Below, one piece after another: positions 15,501 to 26,268 of a DNA stretch of 64,000 nt. The notes beneath the pieces were generated by a model that was not told the origin of the DNA, did no database searches, and saw only the letters and a list, made by a program, of their open reading frames with translations. Source of the stretch: Chionis minor (lineage: Eukaryota; Chordata; Aves; Charadriiformes; Chionididae); assembly GCA_013398295.1 (NCBI GenBank), contig VZSF01007818.1:127180-191179 (forward strand), in the 5' to 3' direction. How positions within the stretch are numbered: position 1 is the first letter of the stretch; the number at the start of each line of letters is the position of its first letter. Both the position numbers and the translations under genes were made by a program.

Positions 15501-18500
15501 CTCACAGCTCTACTGAAGTGAAAAATCCTGGCCATGCTGAAATCATTGGGAACTTTGCCACTGACTGTGAGGGAGCCAGGTTTCACACCCACGCACTGAA
15601 ACACAGGTTTTTTGAAGCAGGATGAGGTCTCACGCTCACCTCCACAGAGCAGAAGGAATGGCAGTAGGATCCCACATGTACAATCTAGCAAGGTCAGCTG
15701 GGAAGCCTTTTTGTACAAACAAACCAAGTTTTTACTTTGTTTTTACCTAAATCAAAAGACTGTTACAGCTCCAAGAGCAGCTTCTTTTTTTTTCCTTCTT
15801 CAAATATACCAGATACTAAGAAACCCCATCACCCAGCCCCTGAAAGAGTTTAACACAATCCTCTGCTACTACACAGTTACGTTCTTCCAGAAACAAATGC
15901 CAGTTCTGCAAAACCACATGCTTAACAAATGATTTGAAACACTGCTGCCTGTAGAACACATTGCTCTGTTTTTCAATGATCTGGCAGCTAGTGCCATACA
16001 TGTCACAGTGGGGGAAAAAGAAGAAAAAAGGGGAGAAGGAAGGGAAAGGAGGAGAGAGAAATCAATAGCTTTAGGTAACCTACTATACTGCTACAAAGGC
16101 CAGTTTAGGAACAAGCTTTAAATGCAGAGTCACTCTACCTCAGAGGAGATGAGGGTGTGAAAAACACCACTAAAAGGCAATCCATTCAAGTTACAGAAAG
16201 AACTGTTGTAAGGATGTAAGAAATAATGAGACTGTGCCTCTAAGGTATTTGTGTGTAAAAAGCCTGTAAATCACCGATCCATTGGTGATTAGATTGCAAA
16301 AAACCATAGCCTATAAAGATTTAGATCATCATAAAGAGTCATCAAAAAGCTTCAGATTGTTGATAACAAAAATAAACATGATTAACAGACACTAAGCAAC
16401 ATTATCCTATGTTTTGGGAAATGGGAGGCTGATAAAGCAAAGGAACAATACTGAAAATCACTGGTCCTCCAAGTAGCCTAACACCATCATGCTACTTCTT
16501 GAAACTGAGGAAAATCAAAGCCTGTTATGAGTAGTATTTAAATTTGCTCACTACACAGAGGTCTCCACCCTAGCTGGGACATTTTAAGGTGACCCATAAG
16601 TTGTAAAAAAAAAAAGCTAAAAAGCTAAAACTCCTACCAATACTGTGTAAACTATTCTGATGCACAGACAGCAGGTATATTCCACATATTGAACTTAACA
16701 GCATTATCAGTGTTGTGCAGTTAGACCCCCAAATATAACTTACTTCCACTAGACAATGAGCACTTGTTATTGCATTTGTGCATGCAACCAGGCAGAGCAA
16801 CAACACAGGTCTGCCAGATACAACTAGAAAGTGGTGGAGCGGATGGACATGAAACAATTTAATCAGAACTTGGGTTTTGATTATAAAAGGTATCTTCACT
16901 CAGAACTGTCTGACTAAAGCCAAACTGGCTTAAACATGCAGTTATTGTCCTGAGTAACAGGAGAGGCTTTTGATATAAAAGCATCAGAAAAGCACTAAGT
17001 GGTATTTGATGCCAATATGCCGTGTAGGAAATAAGCAGCAGCTTTTCCTCTCAAACTGTGTACACCGAGTGCCATGAGTTAGTAAAACACACTGAAGTTC
17101 AGTGTAATGATTCTCAATTTTGACCAAAACTCCCAAAAACCAAATAAACTTTCCTTCAACAGAAACATGATTTGCACTACACAGAATCCTCTATTAAAAT
17201 AGACCACATCTGAGCTGGGGGGGCCACAAAACGTCTAAAAAAGCAGCAGTCTCAAGAAACGCAGCTACCCTATCCCACAGCTCCAGCAAAAAGTGGCAAG
17301 ATCTATTTACTGGCTCTAGAGGTTCAACTTTGCCTCCTGTGCAAGCAATAGTACAATTCCCCCTAGTGTAAGTGGTTGTAGATCAGTCCCAGAACACAGA
17401 GAGCTTGCTGCTCTCAGCAAGACAACTAAAATGCCCAGTGAGACAATCCAATAAATATAAAAAAATACCTCAGGGAAGGGAAGGAAAGGAAAAATGAGGT
17501 AATGACAAAGAACTGTAGATTTTCTATTTATTTTTTTTAGCATATTTTAAAGAGGACAAAGACTGAAAAGCAACATGAAGGAATTATCAGGACTAACAGG
17601 AGATTGAGAAAGCAGCACAAAGCTAAACATCACTACATCACCCAAAAGATAATCTAAGTAAATATTCTGTATCCTCGTTACATGATAAACTTTGCCAATA
17701 AGGATCATTAGCTAATTTAAAACAGGATCTCTGCAAAGAGTCCCCTGCAAACCCTAATTAAGTATATTGTATACATTTGTTGGAACACACAACTAATATT
17801 CTTGAAACATTATGGCACGTCAGAAAAAACTTGTCAAGAAAGAATTGTCCTAAAAAAGAAGTTACCTTTTGGGCATCCTAGTGACCCATCAAAAAGTTTG
17901 AATCCAATTTCAGTGCTGGGGTTGGGATGTGATAACATCCTGATGCCAGGGGTGCTTTCCTTGCAAACACACAAAGTTGCCAAGGCACAGGATTGCTTCC
18001 ACCTTCCCCTGGATGAACAGGTAAGAGCAGCCCGCCTTTGGTTCCCAAGTCACTGGCCTGCAGATGGTGTGATGGTGCCTCCCAAATCACACTTGACTAT
18101 GCTATGGATGTAGCCACAGAGCTGTGGTGGCTCTGAGGATGGTGGGCAATCTGAGGCTGATATTGGTGGGTCACCCACAGAGCCAGGTTCTCAAACAAAC
18201 CATACCCACCCCTCACCAGCAAGATCTCCTCACCATTTTTCCCCCCCGCCCCAGGAAATACATTACAGCTTTGTAGATGGCTACCACAGGAAGGTCTTGA
18301 TAAACACTTTCTGGGCCAGCACAACTGGCTGCCTCTGGTTTATGTAAGCCACTGCAGATCTCCCCATTCTTGGTCCCCCACCCACAGCTAACGGGCAACA
18401 CAATGCCAAGAAGTCTTGACATTAATTACAGCTATAGGTTGCCTCTCCTCCAGTTCAGGTGGGAAAGCCAAGCACAATGCTGCTCAGAGGAGTTCCTCGT

Positions 18501-21500
18501 CAGTTCCCAACCTGCACGAGGCCCGTGGTCTGATACTGATGTATTTATGAATAGGCGAGGTTATAACTAGAGTTGCTTACAATGCAGGGGAAACTATCAG
18601 AAGAACATCTGCTTTTCAAATATTAATACTTTCCCCAGTAAACAATTACAGTGAATTAAAAATTAAATGAAACTTAACAAGCTGATCTTCCCATGAACTA
18701 GGGAATACGCTTTGTTCTGAGCTTATGGTTTCTGTCTATGAATTTCTCTGCCTCTCTGACCATTTACATTTCCATTTTGAAAACTTCTGAACCACTTTGA
18801 AGTAACATCTATAGGTACTTTTTCAGGCTGAGGTATCACTATGGGATCCATATCAAAAGGAAAAGGGCTACAGGATATGTATTTAATTGAAGGATTCGTC
18901 ATTTTTCAAAGACTTACATATAAAATTGTGGTTTTTATTAATCTAGAATTAATGCTGTCTAATGAATTATTACCTTCAGCTTTCTCAGGCAAGTTACAGA
19001 GGTAATTCAAGTCTGTGACACTTTCACAGTGAAGAAATCTAGTTAAGAAAAAGTGGATTTCAACTACATGAGCAGAGCCCACCTGGATAACTGCAGTGTT
19101 TACTGTGACTATTTTTAAGAAGGCAAATCAGCAGCCCCAAACTTTGTTTTCTCTTCTCCTGCTCCCATACCTTCTAGCTTCCTGAACTGCACCTTATGCA
19201 TATAAACACACACTTCCATATGCGGCACTTTGTCCCAATTGTCTCATATTTCAGACAATGACTTGAAGAGCTTCCTGTCCTTTTATCAGCTGGATGAATT
19301 TTAGATGGCAATCATGGCAGCTTATGAAATCAAATGGAGGGATTAATAATGCATTACCTTCCATGACAACAGCAGAGCCCCGCACACCTCTAGCTGTCAT
19401 TACGTGAGTCACTCAGTGCTCACCACTCCACACAGCAGCAGATGGGAGGAAGAAATTATGTAGTGCACTGAGGCCTTCTGAAAGCTGCTCTCATTTTTAG
19501 GAAACTTGTGCTATTTTTTACAGTGCTTTACAGAACAGACTCCCTAACCTGTGTGAAGTCCTTTCACTGGGGCTTTAGGCAGGCAAATACGTTTCTCTGA
19601 TGGGACTGGAGCCTGTTAAATACAAAAAAAAAAAAAAAAAATCCCACAAACAACCAAAATACTCATCAGGAACTCTCATAAAAGTCAGGACAGTATTAAG
19701 ATTGACAATAGGCAAATGCTGCAAAGAATATAAATACACATAAATACACAGTTATAGCTATGTTCTAGCCCAGAAATCGGTAGGACAATTCCTCAGATTT
19801 TGCAGATGCAGAAACAAAAGAAAATGTACATTCACATCTGCCTTCCCCTATGAAATGCACAGAGTTTAAGAAATTCAAAGACCCCTGAAAGTTGCTGTAG
19901 TTACATCACTTTAATGCAGTACAGAGGATGATTTTTTTTTTTCCCCCCTACAGGAGCTTCACACTTTTGAACGTAACAAAGCCCAGACACCACCTTTTAT
20001 CAAATCCACAGCTACACGGGTGCTTAAAGATATTTTCTGAACAAAACGGCACCAATAGCTGCCAACTGCCACAGGGTAACAATGAATGTCATCCACCATT
20101 GATGCTGGGAAAAAACATCTGCACCCACTGTAAAATAGCATGCTCACCTACAGCAGAGCAGAACACACATATAATGTGAATATAGGGCTAGAAATTCTTG
20201 ACTAACTCATTTCAGCTCTGCCACAAAAGAATGTATCTGAATTTGGATTCATTCAAGAATTAAATTTGAAGCAAATTAAAGTTGAACTATTCTGCAACAC
20301 AGCTAGCATTCTCTAAAAAAAAAAATAAATATTTAAAAATAACGATTTAAGGACATCCACCTTCCTCTGCTATCAGGTCACACTTTAGTCAACCTAGATC
20401 AGCAGTAAATGAAGGCTTACCTTCTCTTTTTAAAAAATGGACACAAAGTGTGGGATCTTGAGCAGGTACACAAGAAGGATGACTGGCCTACAGAAGGCCT
20501 TAGAAGAAAGCTCTTAGTATGTTTTTACCAATTTAACAACAGCATATAGCTATAGCTGTTCTGCTATCTCCTCTCTGCCTTCACACTTCAACTCATCATA
20601 CTCAGATGTTTTTTATATACTGAGCCAGATATGAAACAACAAAGAAATAACAGCTCTCTTTCTCACACAAAAAAAATTAGCTTTACCAGCATTGAGTGTA
20701 TTACCAGGGGTTTTTGTGAAAACAAAGCAGATTTCACTTCCAAACCTACCCTTGCTTTTTAACACTTTTCAAGCGCCAAGTTCTCCTTTTGACAGCTGCA
20801 ATTAGCTGCAGCAGTAACACACCAATCCCCCAAAGTATTCTCTTTTGTGTGCTCTGCTTAGCCACACACACAACTTCATAAACCTCAGCTGCAACGACGA
20901 GTGAAACCTTCTTTTGCCTGGGACTGACGGTGAGGTGATGCTGTCCTGCTCATTCCTACAATGCTCAAGGAAGAATGCTGCTCTCACTGCTGGACATCTC
21001 CATCCTTGTCCCACCCTATCAGTTAGTCAAGGTTAATTCCTTATCACCACAAGCAGGAAAATACAGAGCTAAGATTAAAGGCTCTCTTTTATTCACAGTC
21101 GAGTGAGTTGGGAAAGTTAGCTTCCCACCCCACGCATCTGCGCTTCTAGCAATGTCACCAGGCAGCGTTTTTCATCCAAAAGATGACAATGCAGCACAGT
21201 ACCAAAAGACGAGGCTGCTCAGGGGCTACAATGACAGAAGGTCCGTATTCTGGCATTCCTTCTGCAGCTTAAGCCAGCCTGCGTGGTAGCAGGCCAGAGC
21301 AGCTTCTGTGCTTCAAGCCTAAAACGCACACAGCTGCCACACCAGCAGCGCCTGACGCGGAGGAGATAAGGTGTCGAGGAGACAAGCGGAGCAGGAAGGA
21401 CTGCTGGCGAACCTGGTGTGACCAGCGCCACCAGACAGACCTTCTGCTGGCCCGAACCGACTGCCAGGTGCCCACCATGGCGCACCCGAGTCTGTGAGTG

Positions 21501-22409
21501 TCTTCACCTCAGCAAACACACGCCGTGGAGAAAACGGTCCAGCATCACCTGAAGCCCGAGTGTTGCTGCCACGTGAGGAGAAACTCCTCTTTTCCACATG
21601 CCTGCTCATCTCTTCCCTTCCCGGCGTGCTTGCTTCCGTGAAACTCGGGCGACTTGCGCGGGGTGGGATGGAACCGCCATACTAACTGCAGCGCGGGCAG
21701 CGCTACCCCCGGGCCACCACCCCGGGGCAAAATAAACAGCTCACGGCGGCCACCGCCACCGGCTCCAAGCCGGGCGGCCGGGACGAGCCCCCCTGCCTTC
21801 CCCTCGGCCCGCCCGCCTCTCCGCCCCCCCTCGCAGCCCTCCAGGCCGCCGCCTCCGCCGCGCCGCCCGCGGGGCACCGGCCCGNNNNNNNNNNNNNNNN
21901 NNNNNNNNNNNNNNNNNNNNNNNNNNNNNNNNNNNNNNNNNNNNNNNNNNNNNNNNNNNNNNNNNNNNNNNNNNNNNNNNNNNNNNNNNNNNNNNNNNNN
22001 NNNNNNNNNNNNNNNNNNNNNNNNNNNNNNNNNNNNNNNNNNNNNNNNNNNNNNNNNNNNNNNNNNNNNNNNNNNNNNNNNNNNNNNNNNNNNNNNNNNN
22101 NNNNNNNNNNNNNNNNNNNNNNNNNNNNNNNNNNNNNNNNNNNNNNNNNNNNNNNNNNNNNNNNNNNNNNNNNNNNNNNNNNNNNNNNNNNNNNNNNNNN
22201 NNNNNNNNNNNNNNNNNNNNNNNNNNNNNNNNNNNNNNNNNNNNNNNNNNNNNNNNNNNNNNNNNNNNNNNNNNNNNNNNNNNNNNNNNNNNNNNNNNNN
22301 NNNNNNNNNNNNNNNNNNNNNNNNNNNNNNNNNNNNNNNNNNNNNNNNNNNNNNNNNNNNNNNNNNNNNNNNNNNNNNNNNNNNNNNNNNNNNNNNNNNN
22401 NNNNNNNNN
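360..22409 (-). CDS. LANCL2: LANCL2, LanC-like protein 2 (gene span, partial CDS; join of five exons)
   Basis: Gene-level entry. Coding exons on the minus strand, in transcript order, are 10291-10408, 7342-7549, 4992-5139, 4381-4527 and 360-542. All have AG/GT borders and compatible phases, and together they give 804 bases (268 codons) with no stop. The product matches vertebrate LANCL2 closely, including [50 protein letters not shown] and [18 protein letters not shown]. The family folds as a double alpha-barrel with GxxG-type repeats, binds zinc and glutathione, and vertebrate members add glutathione to dehydroamino acids in damaged proteins; LANCL2 is N-myristoylated and has also been proposed as an abscisic acid receptor. 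The N-terminal exon is missing, probably inside the N gap at 21885-22409, so the right limit given here is inferred. The last zinc ligands and the stop codon lie left of the window. LANCL1 is the main alternative; LANCL2 is preferred because of close match and EGFR adjacency. Confidence 0.93.
543..4380 (-). other. LANCL2: LANCL2 intron (between apparent exons 5 and 6)
   Basis: This 3.8 kb intron contains one CR1 fragment (about 2690-3172, antisense to the gene) and an A-rich stretch at about 556-590. Apart from these I see no exon, RNA gene or other recognisable repeat. Confidence 0.85.
2690..3172 (+). mobile_element. CR1 LINE 3' fragment (5'-truncated), antisense in LANCL2 intron
   Basis: The plus strand shows the standard CR1 3' region in order: GAGGAAGCCCAGAGGAGGGC, GAGGACAGGCTGAGAGAGAT, CAGCCTGAAGAAGAGAAGGC, AACAGGTTGCCCAGGGAAGC, TTGAGTAACCTGGTCTAGTG, and the end GGTCCCTTCCAACCC followed by ATTCTATGATTCTATAA. 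The reverse-transcriptase reading frame is broken and only its C-terminal part plus the 3' UTR remain. The left boundary is approximate. CR1 copies are typically 5'-truncated and lack poly(A) tails and clear target-site duplications. Confidence 0.9.
4381..4527 (-). CDS. LANCL2: LANCL2 coding exon (apparent exon 5)
   Basis: The exon is 147 bases, exactly 49 codons, phase 0 at both ends, with a TTTCTTAG acceptor and a GTATGA donor. It encodes [19 protein letters not shown], then [21 protein letters not shown] and IYYILMQ. The [15 protein letters not shown] segment is the conserved GxxHGxxG repeat of LanC-like proteins, and [12 protein letters not shown] is the most recognisable block of the family. 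No anomalies are seen. Confidence 0.95.
4992..5139 (-). CDS. LANCL2: LANCL2 coding exon (apparent exon 4)
   Basis: The exon is 148 bases: one base completing a lysine codon plus 49 codons. The acceptor is ATACAG and the donor GTAAGA. The peptide starts [20 protein letters not shown] and continues [19 protein letters not shown] to [15 protein letters not shown] is the GxAG-type inner-helix motif repeated around the LanC barrel. TVVSTDAEL differs from the human paralogue positions but keeps the same length. The next intron, to 4528, is only 464 bases. Confidence 0.95.
5140..7341 (-). other. LANCL2: LANCL2 intron (between apparent exons 3 and 4)
   Basis: This 2.2 kb intron has A/C-rich simple sequence at about 5505-5530 and 5650-5700 and a poly(A) run near 6050-6065. 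No coding exon or recognisable transposon is seen. Confidence 0.85.
7342..7549 (-). CDS. LANCL2: LANCL2 coding exon (apparent exon 3)
   Basis: The exon is 208 bases. Its first two bases complete the glycine codon split from the previous exon, and it ends with AA of a lysine codon before a GTAAGT donor. It encodes [14 protein letters not shown], then [16 protein letters not shown] and [14 protein letters not shown], ending ECVA plus K. These are two successive helical repeats of the LanC-like barrel with the conserved [11 protein letters not shown] segment. There is no internal stop or frameshift. The intron to the next exon (5140-7341) holds no other recognisable exon. Confidence 0.94.
7550..10290 (-). 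other. LANCL2: LANCL2 intron (between apparent exons 2 and 3)
   Basis: This 2.7 kb intron contains only short unconvincing ORFs on both strands. I recognise no exon, transposon or structured RNA in it. Confidence 0.82.
10291..10408 (-). CDS. LANCL2: LANCL2 coding exon (apparent exon 2)
   Basis: The exon is 118 bases and begins in phase 0 after a pyrimidine-rich acceptor ending TTTTCAG. It gives 39 codons plus one base and stops at a GTGAGA donor. The peptide runs [18 protein letters not shown] and then reaches [15 protein letters not shown], the start of the first LanC barrel repeat. The stretch from RIQ onward is nearly identical to mammalian LANCL2, while the first seven residues differ, as expected next to the variable N-terminal region encoded by exon 1. 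Numbering as exon 2 assumes only one coding exon lies upstream. Confidence 0.92.
11985..12258 (+). mobile_element. CR1 LINE 3' fragment, antisense in LANCL2 first intron
   Basis: The plus strand carries TTTTAAACTGGAAGAGGGTA, GAGGGTGGTGAG, GAAGCTGTGGAAGCCC, TTGAGTAACCTGGTCTAGTG, GGTCCCTTCCAACCC and the terminal ATTCTATGATTCTATGAA. It covers only the last 270 bases or so of the element, with a small deletion where the AACAGGTTGCCC block would be. It resembles the fragment at 2690-3172 and is probably of the same broad subfamily. The left boundary is approximate. Confidence 0.9.
16010..16061 (+). repeat. Uninterrupted purine tract, 52 bases
   Basis: Every base from 16010 to 16061 is A or G. Such homopurine tracts can form triplex or other non-B structures; no function is shown here. 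Confidence 0.85.
21885..22409. other. Assembly gap (525 N), probably hiding LANCL2 exon 1
   Basis: There are 525 consecutive N between extremely GC-rich flanks. The three minus-strand frames entering or leaving the gap do not resemble the LANCL2 N-terminus, so the coding part of exon 1 is most likely wholly inside the gap. The N length may be an estimate rather than a true size. A further single N is at 22810. Confidence 0.9.
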
Positions 22410-22560
22410 GCCGCAAAGCCCGCCCGAGCTCCTCATCGTCCGCCCGCCGGGGCCTCACTCCCGCCGGCCGCCGCACGGACAGCGGGCGGCGGAGCGGGGC
22501 TCCCGCCGGCTCCTCCCGGCCGTGCCCCCGCGGCGGGGACCAGCCGTCGGCCGGCGCATC

Positions 22561-22671
22561 TCAGAGGAGCGGCAGCAGGAGCAGCAGGGGGAAGGAGAGC
22601 CCCAGCAGCAGGCAGTACGCCACCAGCCCCTTCCCCCGGGACATCCGCAGCCTCCGCCGGGCCGTGCTCAT
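22561..22671 (-). CDS. Short membrane-like upstream ORF in LANCL2 promoter island (36 aa, hypothetical)
   Basis: On the minus strand an ATG at 22671-22669 opens a 36-codon frame ending in TGA at 22563-22561. The product has an arginine-rich start (MSTARRRLRMSRGKG) followed by a strongly hydrophobic, leucine-rich stretch (LVAYCLLLGLSFPLL and more leucines) to the C-terminus, like a tail-anchored or single-pass micropeptide. It lies in the same orientation as, and upstream of, the presumed LANCL2 exon 1, so it could be a 5' UTR upstream ORF. Both possible ATGs have a C at -3, a weak initiation context. CTG-rich GC sequence easily encodes leucine runs by chance. I do not recognise a family. Confidence 0.25.
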   Translation of the reverse strand: MSTARRRLRMSRGKGLVAYCLLLGLSFPLLLLLPLL

Positions 22672-22984
22672 CCGCCGGCAGCCCCCCGGGCACTGCGCGC
22701 CGGCAGGGAGGCGGCGGCCGCGGCCCCAACGCCCGCCCTGAGGGGAGGGAGGGAGGCGGCCTGAAGCGGCCGCTGCTCAGCCGGCGAGGGGAGGCAGCTC
22801 CCCGGGGAGNTTGTCCCGCCCTCGGGCTGCCATGTCCGGCGCGGGGGGCAAGACCCCCGCTATCGGCGGTGGCGGATTAGGGCGGGGGGGGCGTTTGTGT
22901 TTGGGATTCAGTCCTGAAGAGGAGGGGGGGGGTGCTGAATGCCAGGGGACCCTGTCAACATCAATTTATCCCATCTTTTCACAG

Positions 22985-25900
22985 ACGCCTCCCGTCTCAA
23001 GCCAGGAGAAGGAGCTCCCGGCTAAGGGGCACTGTGCAGTCGTCAAGGATAAATATTTTCTATTCACGAGTAAATGGTGGCTGCTGTCAGTATTGTGGTG
23101 GCCTTCAGGAATCCCTATCGCATGCTGGAACAGGCCTGTGTGGAAGCAGGCTGCAAGAAGCCTGCCATCCCGCCAGACACAGCGCACAGCATTGTGTAAA
23201 AATACGGACACGGGAGACCTCATTATCCCATTAAATATTTACTCCCAACTATGCCATCACTGTTAGCTAGTAATTTTAAGTCAGCCAGACCGTAAAGTAT
23301 TAATTCAAGATCTGGACACCGTGCAGACTTACGGATCTTTTGTTTTCTGTGCTGAGCAATTTTATTGCTATCAAAATACATATTCAAGGTGTAAAATTAA
23401 ATATAGGTGATGCCTCTCCCAGTATTGCCTTCAGTTTCTGGTTGCTTGTAGCAATATACATGTGAATAGATGGAATGTGTCCATTATTTTGTGGCAGGAT
23501 GTAAATTTTAGGAAGTACTTTCTTCATTTTATTTATTTTTAGAAATTGACCTGATTGATGACAAAGCAGAAATTCCAAACAGATTGTCCGACAAGAGGTA
23601 CCTTGTATTTGCTCTGGAAGTGAAAATAACCGTCCATTGAAAAATTACACAATCGTCTATAAAATATCTGGCTTTGTAATTGTTTAAAAAAATCACTTAA
23701 TGCATTATTTCCTCTTTAATGCGGAAGTCTTTTGTGCTGCGTGGAGGAGCCTGAAAGGTAAACGCAGTACTGTTTTTAAAAAACCTCTCGTCTCTGTGTA
23801 GACATTTGACTATGCAAGGAACGTGTTTTCATCTTGACCGGTTTCTTGCCCTCAGCGAACACCAGCTGCGTCAGTGCGAGTAACTACATCCCCACAACGA
23901 AGGTCAGAATTAAGCCTTTAGTAGAAATGTGCATGGCTTCTGCTTTCTTACATCTTCTACTCCCCTTGAATCAAAACGGTGAGAAGATAAAAGCAAGATC
24001 ATCCCAGCTGGTGCCTGCTCAAGGCCTACGGATGAGGAGCAGAGGTCCTCCCTGGCGCCTTGCGGGAACAGGTTCTTCTCTTCCTCCGAAGCGGTGAGGT
24101 GGGTTTGCATCTCTTGCGCTCTGCATCATTGCACTGTTTGCCTATCTGCATGCTGCTGTGTTTAACACTCCCTTAAATACTCATTTCCGAAGCACTTCTC
24201 TCCATGCTCACTGTTCCTCGCATTTGTTGCAGTGTGGTACAGTAGTCCCAAGCATGCAAGATCTTTTTGTGTTCTTAGCAGGTAGGTTATAGTTCAGAAG
24301 ACTTTTAGGCTTTCTTTTCCTCCTTTACCTTTGATACACACAGAGCTTCCACAGCCTTAATGGGAATCATGGATAAAGGAGGAGGAAGAAGGTCGGGGTG
24401 AGTCAGGTGACAACCTTGAATGTAAGTTTTAAGCAAGAATCAGTTCACATCTCTCATCTGTAGCAGTATGGAGCAGGAGGCCTTGCCTACTGAAATCGTG
24501 ATTTCATGGGCGCTTTCATCCAGAATACGTCTAAATGCTACTGAAAACAGTGAGCCCTCGTCATTTCTTCCCACTCCAGCTATGCACTCTTGTAGCCTGC
24601 CTTCTGCAGCATTGGCTAACGTGCAGCCCTGCAGCAAGCTGATCTAGCCTAAAGCTGTCCTTTTCCTTTCTGTGATGTAGGTGAAATTGCAATGAATGTT
24701 TCACCAAGACCTGATTCCTACTTAGATATCAGTTTCTTCATGTAAATCATGAACATTTTCGCTTAACAGCTCACTGGGCTAATCATTCTTTACCCAGGAG
24801 GAATTCATGAACCCCTCTCTTTTACTTCTTCTCACCTTCCCTTCCCTCTAGTCCTCTTTACATCCTGCAATGCTCCCGATAGGACTGGTGTCAGTTTTTT
24901 AAATAGTAAAATAAAGTATCGTTACTTTTTGGGCCTGGACTAAATAATCAGAATCCACACATAAACCATTAATGATGCTGTGCTTTCCCATGTATTTTGC
25001 TGTTCAATTCCCAGTATGCGTAGTAAATTATCCTGACTCACAGGGAGGGAAAGAGCCAGCCCTCCCAGGGCTAGCACGCCGCTGCCCTTCACACTATAAC
25101 CTGCAAGAGCTGCATTGTATTGCAATGGGATGCAGCTTGCAGAACAAGTGTGAACGACCATCAGGAATCTCCAAAGCTCTAGCTGTGGCAGGTTTAATGG
25201 TTCCTTCAGCAACTGTGTTCGTTCTTATGGCAGTATAACAGCACTCATTTATTTTCGTGCACAATGGCTCCAGATACCTGCAAGCAACAGCCCCATCCAT
25301 GTTTTGTACCGTGGAGACAGGATGATGAGCATGTGACTTCGGCACCCACAGTAAAGTGCCTTGTAAATTCTGGGAAACCAATGCAGCAGATGGCATTAAT
25401 CTCGTTTTATTTCTAAATATAGATCTACAGGATTCAGCTGAAATTAACTGCAAGAAGCAAGAGCTTCAGGAATGGACCCTAATGTGATACATACTCGTGA
25501 ACAAGGCTGTAATCTGCTTTCTTCAGTATTTACCTGTGGAAAAACAAGGTATGGCAATATCTCAGCTGGCATTAATTAGAACAGTAGGTCAGTGGAGACG
25601 GGGCAGTTTAAGCCCACTGCAAATCAAGGGTCGTACCTCAACGTGAATGAAGTCTTTCATGCTGACTTTTGCTTTCTTTCTCTCTGGTCTCCTCTTCAGG
25701 CTGTGCTTTGACTGTGCTGCATCCTTTGTGCTCTGCAGCATGTCTTTTTCTCCCCTAGCACTACCATTGGGCTATAATAACCTATAAGGACTTCCTAATT
25801 CCCTCCTCACCATTACTACCCCCTCCCCTGAGCTGTACTTCCTAATTTCTCTTTTTCTCCACCCCTGTCTAATATTATTCTGCAACTAAATTCTTTAAAA

Positions 25901-26268
25901 CTGTTTAGGCCTAATAAACTGGGGCGGGGGAGGGGAGGAATGCTTATTGTAATAAACATGATATTATGAAATGAAATCTGCAGGATGGGGTTTTGCATTT
26001 TAATTGAAAAAGACTTACAGACTTTGGACCAAATTCAGTCCTGCATTTCAATTCAGCTTCAGGTGGAGTATAACCCAATGTAGGAACGAATGGGCTTGTG
26101 TGATAAATTATCATATTGCTTTTCAGTAGCAACAAATTTCTCTGGCTGCTGTAAGTAATAAGCCTGTAGAATCTGTATAAGCTTGCTATTTAAGATGTCA
26201 TAGATTTCTGTGAATCTAATAAGACATTGTGCTACTCAAAAAACAAAAAAAAAAGTTTCAATAATAAC
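22985..26268. other. Intergenic DNA beside the LANCL2 island
   Basis: No recognisable protein-coding exon or transposon is seen. A good-looking plus-strand splice acceptor (pyrimidine tract then TTTTCACAG) ends at 22984, which could belong to a divergent non-coding transcript from the island. A G-rich patch is at 25920-25938. Confidence 0.6.

Larger units (their letters stand above)
10409..21884 (-). other. LANCL2: LANCL2 first intron (right limit uncertain, enters the gap)
   Basis: This 11.5 kb stretch separates the first visible exon from the promoter island. It contains an A/C-rich run at about 10490-10550, a CR1 fragment at about 11985-12258, a T run near 12481-12496, an AT-only patch around 13490-13511, a 52-base uninterrupted purine tract at 16010-16061, and an A run near 19623-19641. 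No coding exon is recognised. The true start of the intron is hidden at or inside the N gap. Confidence 0.75.
21600..22935. promoter_or_regulatory. LANCL2: CpG island / LANCL2 promoter and 5' end
   Basis: The composition changes sharply to very GC-rich DNA with many CG dinucleotides, on both sides of the N gap, against AT-leaning flanks. It lies exactly where the 5' end of LANCL2 is expected: upstream of the first visible coding exon on the minus strand and downstream of the EGFR 3' end. No TATA box is evident, which suits a CpG-island housekeeping-type promoter. The island probably contains exon 1, the start codon and the transcription start. Boundaries are judged by eye. Confidence 0.8.

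Noticed and set aside
21654..22880. 408-codon plus-strand ORF (and two minus-strand ORFs of 257 and 231 codons) across the promoter island
   Set aside because: More than 170 codons are undefined bases of the N gap. The readable ends are low-complexity Pro/Ala/Arg/Gly translations of GC-rich DNA with no family resemblance.
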